Assembly (NCBI GenBank): GCA_900618425.1
Contig: UZAN01045402.1
Location: 17,594 to 31,757 of the forward strand
Direction of reading: 5' to 3'
DNA length: 14,164 nucleotides
Source: Echinostoma caproni
Lineage: Eukaryota; Platyhelminthes; Trematoda; Plagiorchiida; Echinostomatidae
Positions 9,280 to 14,164 of this stretch are shown here, piece by piece. Under the pieces are notes generated by a model that saw only the letters and a program-made list of their open reading frames with translations, was not told where the DNA came from and ran no database searches. Position 1 is the first letter of the stretch; each line of letters opens with the position of its first letter. A program made the translations under genes and the position numbers.

Positions 9280-9690
9280 CGGTGTTCTCCTTTTCTACTT
9301 GTTATATATAGACCTGAAATATGGAAACGGCTCCATCCTCGGACGAGGATGGGGGCGTCGATTTGCTCTCAGATGGAGTATACAGACGAAAGTGCTGTTG
9401 AATAGAGATCCAGATAAGTTACAAGCTTTTCTGGATAGTTTGAGTGCTAGTGTAGCCATGTTCTCTGTACGTTTTGCACCTTCAAAGTCTGGATTAGTCC
9501 AGCTCCCAGCCTCACTCTAACTGGGCAAGTAATCGAGCAAGTGAACATGTTTGTTGCGTGGGCAGCTATATCTCACCCGGTGGACGAGTCACAGGTGAAG
9601 AGTCAGCTCGCATACACTGGGTGATATGCCTGAGTGTTGTAAGCAGTAGCACTCGCGCGTCGTCTCAATTTCTTTGAAACCTTAGTCAAC
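9280..9690 (+). mobile_element. RTE-like reverse transcriptase fragment, decayed
   Basis: Plus-strand translation with frame switches gives a run of motifs typical of trematode RTE-like reverse transcriptases. SPFLL (about 9287) is the end of the motif B region. METAPSSDEDGGVDLLSDG ends near 9377, followed directly by EYTDE (9376-9390), the decayed YADD catalytic box. Then come DPDKLQAFLDSLSASVAMF (9407-9465), VRFAPSK, PSLTLTGQVIEQV and GSYISPGG (9561-9584), and GEESARI. Frameshifts, small deletions and an in-frame stop show it is dead. The 5' half and the 3' end are missing. It lies in inverse orientation to the larger relative at 11960-13432. Confidence 0.78.
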
Positions 9691-9718
9691 TGAAATTCTC
9701 TGTTCTCCTCATTCAAAT

Positions 9719-9779
9719 GGGCAGCAAAGACAGCAACCAAAACCGGCACACGAAAAAGCATGGTCGATGGTTGTAAAAA
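9719..9779 (-). repeat. Dispersed repeat B, copy 1
   Basis: On the minus strand it begins TTTTTACAACCATCGACCATG and contains CGTGTGCCGGTTTTGGTTGC followed by TGTCTTTGCTGCCC. It aligns over about 70 bases with copy 4 (13916-13985), with roughly one mismatch in five. Copy 2 lies 142 bases to the right in the same orientation. The identity of the element is unknown. Confidence 0.75.
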
Positions 9780-9861
9780 CTGAAACTGAAACCTGAATTC
9801 TGTATCGTCACATTGATATTGCTTCCAGTATTCTGCGTCTCTTCAATTCTACTCACAAGGA

Positions 9862-9930
9862 TAACCAAAAGACAGCAACCCAAACTGTCAAGTAAAAGTG
9901 CAAGGTTATTAATTGCAAAAACTGAAAATG
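9862..9930 (-). repeat. Dispersed repeat B, copy 2 (most diverged)
   Basis: The minus strand carries TTTTTGCAATTAATAACC, then GGGTTGCTGTCTTTTGG. It matches the other copies in the same order. The flanks (tttcagttttt on the minus strand) are shared with copy 1, so copies 1 and 2 form a degenerate tandem pair with a period of 142 bases. Confidence 0.6.
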
Positions 9931-9939
9931 AAAGCACAA

Positions 9940-10580
9940 TGCGACGATGACGATAAATCGGGTAAACACCTGTCATAATCAGGACTTAAAGTGTGCCTTT
10001 TGGAGACTGAAAATGTCGGTCTTTGTTAATCCAAGAACCCATCTGACCGAACTAAGGCACTGTCTCGCGTTGACTGATGTCCGGAAGAATTTTTTGTCTT
10101 GTACATTCATTGTGCACAAACTTTGCTCACTGTGCTTTACTGACCAAGGTTGACGAGGAAAACAGAATTTATCATGACTGTAATCTTATTCTTTACAACT
10201 GTAGGGAACATTACGGAGACGGTTATCTTAGTGACTTTGGTGACAGGGATCAACTTTATAGACTGCTCTATTTAGAATATTCAAACATTTGTATTTCATC
10301 ACGTTTTCTTCCTCAACTTCCACTCGCAGTGTCGACATCGACTTCGTTACGAAACTACATGGACAGCGATACTTCTCCATAGACGAATTTCGAAAGAAGA
10401 GGAAATTTAGTTGAGAACTCTTGAGATGTTTGTGGTATTGCTGTTAATTTTATCTTTCCACGAAGAGTTTGTCGTGTGTTTAAGTTATAGATAAAATTAT
10501 ATGACAGGTATTTGGTAGACATTCACACGCTGGGTAAATTATAGTTCTGGAACGTCGAACGCACATCACCGGACCAGCGT
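9940..10580. other. No recognisable gene
   Basis: Plus-strand open stretches (9947-10153 and 10077-10382) have no family signature and no credible splice context. No repeat or retrotransposon motif is seen. Confidence 0.45.
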
Positions 10581-10584
10581 TCCC

Positions 10585-10604
10585 GGTATGATATTCGTCA
10601 TACC
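10585..10604. repeat. Short perfect palindrome, 7-bp stem
   Basis: GGTATGA and TCATACC flank the six bases TATTCG. It is an isolated stem-loop; no function can be assigned, and one of this size is expected by chance at times. Confidence 0.8.
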
Positions 10605-10788
10605 ATGAAGAAAGAGAAACCCTGATCAGTGAGTGGATAGGGTCATGCAAGCCATGCTAGGCATTTCACCTTTCCTTGTGATTCACTTTTGCTTCGGCAC
10701 TATAACTTTTTTCTTTATTCTTATCCCATACCTGATAAATCAACCAAGCAACAATCAAAATCTGAAACCCAAGAGTTAAGTTAAGTTT

Positions 10789-10858
10789 GAACAACCGGTA
10801 ACCATGCACTTTAGTGCGGCGGTTTTGGTTTTTGTCTTTTAGCTGCCCACCTGGAGGA
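10789..10858 (+). repeat. Dispersed repeat B, copy 3
   Basis: On the plus strand it reads ACAACCGGTAACCATGCAC, then TTTAGTGCGGCGGTTTTGG, TTTTTGTCTTTT and GCTGCCCACCTGG. It aligns end to end with copy 4. The middle forms a small perfect hairpin, GCAC-TTTA-GTGC (10806-10817). Confidence 0.72.
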
Positions 10859-10859
10859 A

Positions 10860-11955
10860 GGGAAATTCGAAAGTTTAAAACAATGTCGAAGAGGAAATGG
10901 AGGATTTTGGTAAACTCAGATTGTAGAGAAGTTGGGGATGTGTGAGTTCCGCGGTTTACGATGCAGCACCTGAGCATTATTTACAATGATTCCTAGGCGT
11001 CCATCCAGGAAGCCTAACGCGACCTATATGAACGAATCTTTTTGTTAGGGTTTTCATATCCTCATGCCATCAATGCCTTTTCTCCGTCCACTAATTGAAA
11101 CCCGCGAACGGTAATCTGACTAAGGTAAGTGATGTCATCATTTTTTTTAGTTTGTGCTCATTACAGTAGATATGAAAATCAGCCACTGAAAATGCGTGTA
11201 TTGCCCACAGTTACCAAACAAAGATTCTTCATCTCAAAAGTGTTCACTGTCTTCGTTGCCGCGTTCAACGACGACTGCATTACGGATGCCAATTACCAAT
11301 TAGTGGGATTATTCATTTCGCTCTATTGTTATGATCGACAAAATAACTCACTCCAGTTTCAAATCCTTAATTGAACTGGTATCAGAGTAAACTAACGAAC
11401 ACGATCTACAACTAAAACATTGCATCAGTCACTTTTATTCAAAACTACCCAGGAGAAGATAAATGTCACCGCCTGTTTAACAAGTCTGACCTTTGGAGGG
11501 TTATTACAGTAACCCACCTTAACTTCAAGGAAAAATAATTGAGTGGCTCAAAACTGAAAATGACTATAAAAGAACTCCGAGGAGCTCAGCATAGTTGAGG
11601 ATGGTGGCAAGCAGATTTTCTTTGATCCGGTTCAATTTCACGCCCCAAAGTATTGGGGCCCCAAGTGGTTCTCTATTCCAAGTCCTATGGCTAAGTTTAC
11701 CGGTTTCCACAAATAAGCAGCAGGTCTTCGTGATTATGGGGTCTACCAAATCTTCTGTTCCTCACACAAATGTGTCATCATCACCACTGTACATCGTAAA
11801 ACAGTGAATCGATCTTCACTGATCGCTGCCCGACGCAATGCATTCAAGGTGAGTGAAAATATGTGAGGATATGGACTGAGCCTAATTTTAGGGGGAGGGG
11901 GAAAGAAAGCGAACCTCTATGGTCAACACACAGAGTATCCAGTCCAACTGTGCAT
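10860..11955. other. No recognisable gene
   Basis: Only short open stretches occur, often overlapping on both strands (for example 11564-11807). I see no domain motif, credible exon pair or repeat. The rightmost part (about 11840-11955) may be 3' UTR or flank of the minus-strand RTE-like relic that ends near 11966. Confidence 0.45.
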
Positions 11956-11965
11956 ACGTAGTAAT

Positions 11966-12394
11966 TCAAGCATTTTGGTCTAACAAGAAGTGACAGCATG
12001 ATCGCCACTGCTGCCGGTTTTCTGCCATGACCTTCAGTGTCTCCAACCATGCGGTTACGAAGTCTTTCGGACCCCAACCCAGAAGACGAGACACACCTAC
12101 TCCGCCTAACCGGTTTGTGCACTTCATGCCTCGCCTCCACGTAGCTTTCTCCAGTCTGCAACCGCTACTGCAAATAAGGCGTGCTGCGGTAGGCAACCGT
12201 CGGACATACGCGAACCGTGTCCTATTGAACTGAATTCTATGTGATAGCGAATTCTTGTTCGATACATTCTCAAAAACCCGACGACTTACTCCTAAGTTAC
12301 GAACCCGCTCACTCCATCTCACTTGGGCTAGACTACATAAGCATCGATTATTGAAAACTGCTAAACGACGGATATCTTCTGCTCGCAAATGCAA
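11966..12394 (-). pseudogene. C-terminal region of the RTE-like relic
   Basis: Open minus-strand frame in the region downstream of the reverse transcriptase. It holds EDIRRLAVFNNRCLCSLAQV, a region with apparent small deletions (FNRTRFAYVRRLP, where relatives have a RLRWLGHVLRMP-like block), WRRGMKC, and the terminal GWGPKD...WLETLK and NRQQWRSCC blocks. The upstream reverse transcriptase block reaches it only through a stop codon at about 12412. No zinc knuckle is seen. Confidence 0.78.
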
Positions 12395-12584
12395 GGTCTA
12401 ACATACGGAAGACAGAACTAATCGTACAGTGGCGCAGTATACGCTACTTTTCAACTTCAGTAAATCGTCACGTCGCCGCCAAATGTGTCCTGCGTACGGT
12501 GCTCGAGCCTTGGAAATGCGCGCGGTTATCTCAAATGATGCGCTACCATCGTCGGTCACGCAGCTACCTAGGTACGAGAAGCAG

Positions 12585-12801
12585 TCAACTTGAGCTAATT
12601 TCTGACTGTATATCTTCAGAACGGAACTCAGTGAAACCTAGTCTTTGCAGCAGCATTTTGCACTTTAAAAGTGCAAACCGCATTCCAAACGGAGCGACAG
12701 AACTTGCTAACATTTCAAATGCTCTTTTTGCATCATCCATACATTCGAAAAGGCAAACAATGTCGTTCACGTACTCTAGATAGATAGATAGATAGATAGA
12801 C

Positions 12802-12839
<38 letters not shown>

Positions 12840-13429
12840 CACAGCTTTTATCCAGCTGCCCGTCCAATACCTACTTAGTGTGTTCTCCAGCATATAGTCT
12901 ATGACGAAAGTGAATAGGAATGGCGAAACAGAGCACCCTTGACGAATACCATTGCTCGTTACGAAAGACCTACTCAGCTCGCCGTAGACCCTTACGCTAC
13001 CAGGAGTATGTGAGTAGAGTGAACTCAGTATGTTTACATACTTCTGCGGCATTTCTTTGCGAGAGAGCGAACCTAAGAGTGATTCGCGATCAACTGAATC
13101 GACGGCTCTTTTTAGGTCAAAGAACACGACAATCCTGGGTCGACGGTGTGTAGCTCGAGGACTTGACGGAGAGTGAAGATTTGATCGATACAACCGCAAC
13201 CCGATGGAAATCCTGCTTGTTCTCCACGAATATTTGTCTCCCTAATCGGTATCAGACGTCGAAGTATGACGGAGGCTAATAACTCGGTGACGATTGGGAT
13301 CAGACTTATTCCACGGTGGTTCGCGCAGTCGTTGCAAGATCCCTTCTTAAAAAATGGAACAAACAGTGATTCGCTCCAGGATAAGGGAATGCGCTCGTGT
13401 GACCATTCGTTACGCATTAAACCAGTAAT
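12585..13429 (-). pseudogene. Reverse transcriptase domain of the RTE-like relic
   Basis: Fingers and palm in order: LFVPFFKKG (about 13366-13340), NHRGISL (13321-13301), EQAGF, then IDQIFTLRQVLE (13189-13154). A one-base frameshift lies at about 13150. After it come FFDLKRAVDS (motif A, from 13124), GIRQGCSVSPFLF (motif B, from 12950), then the TAGA microsatellite and LEYVND (motif C, 12779-12762). Motif C should be YADD or similar; the first catalytic aspartate is asparagine (AAC for GAC), so the polymerase would be inactive. GMRFALLKCKMLL follows. The domain would make DNA from the element's RNA at the target site. Upstream of 13432 the open frame runs on to 13639, but only as antisense of an opposing fragment, not as protein. 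Confidence 0.85.
12777..12839. repeat. (TAGA)n microsatellite inside reverse transcriptase relic
   Basis: A run of 63 bases, nearly sixteen tetranucleotide units, with one substitution (a cagata at 12801). On the minus strand every reading frame through it is open and reads as repeated S-I-Y-L. It sits exactly in the variable linker just before catalytic motif C of the reverse transcriptase. Confidence 0.97.
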
Positions 13430-13432
13430 GGA

Positions 13433-13555
13433 GCCTCGTCTTCCGGGTTGGGGTCCAAAAGACCCCGAAACCGCATGGTTGGAGACACTGAAGACCAGGC
13501 TGCGAATCGACAGCAATGGCGAGCTTGCTGCTGCTGATGATGATGATGGTGAGTA
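13433..13555 (+). mobile_element. 3'-terminal fragment of an RTE-like element, opposite orientation
   Basis: The plus strand encodes RLPGWGPKDPETAWLETLK, then (one frame over) NRQQWRACC and a stop, followed by a TGATGATGATGATGG tail (about 13537-13552). Nucleotide identity with the minus-strand copy at about 11998-12091 is high: about five differences in the best 59 bases. The short-repeat tail is typical of RTE elements. It holds only the last 100 or so coding bases, so it is strongly 5'-truncated. Its 5' end abuts the 5' end of the minus-strand relic at 13432/13433. Confidence 0.83.
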
Positions 13556-13640
13556 ATGGAGTCCCCATCTTGAAGAGTGGGAAGAAGCCCGTTTGGTACT
13601 GCTGCTTTGCCCTTCTTCAGGGCCTGGATGCAACATCAAA

Positions 13641-13810
13641 CTTCTGCTGCAGTGGGAGGTTCAGATGACACTATCCACGGAGCCTCAGCTACACCAGAGG
13701 AGACGGGCTTGGAGGCGAGATCGTACTTCTGCCTTGGTAGGTGGTTCATATGACATTTTCACGGAGCCTCAGCTACCACCAACGAGAGTTTGGTTAGCAC
13801 CTGGCCAGTT
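13641..13810. repeat. 85-bp unit duplicated in tandem
   Basis: Two diverged copies of a unit with a period of 85 bases: CTTCTGC starts at 13641 and 13726, GGTTCAGATGACAC is matched by GGTTCATATGACAT, and CACGGAGCCTCAGCTAC is shared exactly. The second copy fades after about 13790. It has no clear coding role and is probably part of the repeat-derived block between the RTE tail and repeat B copy 4. Confidence 0.82.
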
Positions 13811-13915
13811 GAACTGTTGGTTGAAGTACTCCGCTCATCGGTCAAGCTGTTTTCCCCTGTTGTGAATAGCCTGTCCTCTTTTGTCGCAGGTTGTTTCACT
13901 AACCAAGGTTCGCCG

Positions 13916-13985
13916 ATTTTTACAACCATTAGCCATACACTTTCGTGCGCCGGTTTTGGTTGCTGTCTTTTGGCCGCCCACTTGG
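13916..13985 (+). repeat. Dispersed repeat B, copy 4 (best reference copy)
   Basis: The plus strand reads ATTTTTACAACCATTAGCC, then ATACACTTTCGTGCGCCGG, TTTTGGTTGCTGTC and TTTTGGCCGCCCACTTGGAT. Weaker similarity to copy 1 may continue to about 14010. No protein is implied. Confidence 0.75.
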
Positions 13986-14079
13986 ATAAAAGTGAAGGAT
14001 GAAAATTAGAATGTTGAAAGCCAATTGAAGGGGAAGAGACAGAATTCATAAAGACTGGTTAGCCGAATAATGAGTGGAT

Positions 14080-14164
14080 TTTTTATTACACACTTTCGTG
14101 TGATGAACAGCAAACGGGGCGGACCCCATAGTCACGAGGACCAAAAACCGGTAACCTTAGCCCC
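14080..14164 (-). mobile_element. 3' end of a second CR1/Jockey-like copy, cut by window edge
   Basis: On the minus strand it contains ATGGGGTCCGCCCCGTTTGC, then TGTTCATCACACGAAAGTG, a CACAC-GAAA-GTGTG hairpin (14102-14089) and an AATAAAAAA tail. The same blocks in the same order occur at the 3' UTR of the minus-strand LINE relic (2713-2671), including a hairpin at the matching place. The coding part, if present, would lie beyond the right edge. The outer part (about 14135-14164) is not clearly matched. Confidence 0.62.

Larger units (their letters stand above)
11960..13432 (-). mobile_element. RTE-like non-LTR retrotransposon, 5'-truncated and inactive
   Basis: This minus-strand relic runs from within the reverse transcriptase to the end of the coding region. 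It starts abruptly at about 13432 with no endonuclease. It has reverse transcriptase motifs (13425-12585), then VDCFSYLGSC, ARISKARAP and HIWRRRDD (about 12600-12440), then the C-terminal region (12394-11966) with LRAEDIRRLAVF, RWSERVRNLG and GWGPKDFVTAWLETLK, ending NRQQWRSCC before a stop at 11968-11966. This motif order is what I recall for RTE-like elements abundant in liver-fluke assemblies; the clade name is from memory and CR1 is the main alternative. A frameshift, a stop near 12412, a catalytic mutation and a microsatellite inside it show it is dead. The short 3' tail typical of RTE is not obvious. Confidence 0.85.

Noticed and set aside
10077..10382. Plus-strand open stretch of 101 codons; another frame there reads as a hydrophobic segment that might suggest a membrane protein.
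   Set aside because: The hydrophobic frame is short and broken by a stop, and no family signature is present.
1..14164. CRISPR array, operon, defence system or phage genes.
   Set aside because: No regularly spaced direct repeats, no compact co-directional ORFs and no ribosome-binding-site pattern; the window is clearly eukaryotic.

Overview
This window looks like a gene-poor, repeat-rich stretch of an animal nuclear genome. I infer a flatworm, most likely a digenean trematode. The reasons are AG-bounded exons with GT...AG introns, several decayed non-LTR retrotransposons of two lineages, and a hammerhead ribozyme core that closely resembles the schistosome satellite (S-alpha) type. Nothing points to a bacterial or viral genome. 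Most open reading frames here are short shadows or retrotransposon relics.

Layout, left to right. Bases 1-41 are an AG microsatellite. Bases 454-579 hold a perfect 28-bp inverted repeat whose loop and inner arm contain a minus-strand hammerhead ribozyme (555 to 510). From about 580 to 2660 I recognise nothing. Bases 2670-3565 (minus) are the decayed 3' part of a CR1/Jockey-like retrotransposon, ending in a short 3' UTR with a hairpin. Bases 4281-8351, and possibly up to 8988, carry exons of one minus-strand gene. Two exons are well supported: a charged coiled-coil exon (8351-8056) and the next one (7343-6767), joined by a clean phase-0 intron. Their sequence resembles MAP7/ensconsin, a microtubule-associated protein that recruits kinesin-1. 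Further candidate exons lie at 8988-8857, 4970-4825 and 4487-4281. The start, the stop and the C-terminal MAP7 domain are not seen.

The right third is retrotransposon debris. A plus-strand RTE-like reverse-transcriptase fragment lies at about 9280-9690. A larger minus-strand relic of the same broad family lies at about 13432-11960; it is frameshifted, has a mutated catalytic motif (YVND), and contains a 63-bp TAGA microsatellite. Its 5' end abuts the 3' tail of another copy in the opposite orientation (13433-13555). Four diverged copies of an anonymous repeat of about 70 bp lie at 9719, 9862, 10789 and 13916. An 85-bp unit is duplicated in tandem at 13641-13810. The right edge (about 14080-14164) holds a second copy of the 3' UTR seen at 2670, so another copy of the CR1/Jockey-like element probably continues beyond the window.

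The MAP7-like gene is the only plausible host gene. The most interesting feature is the hammerhead with its flanking inverted repeat. No novel multi-gene system is visible.
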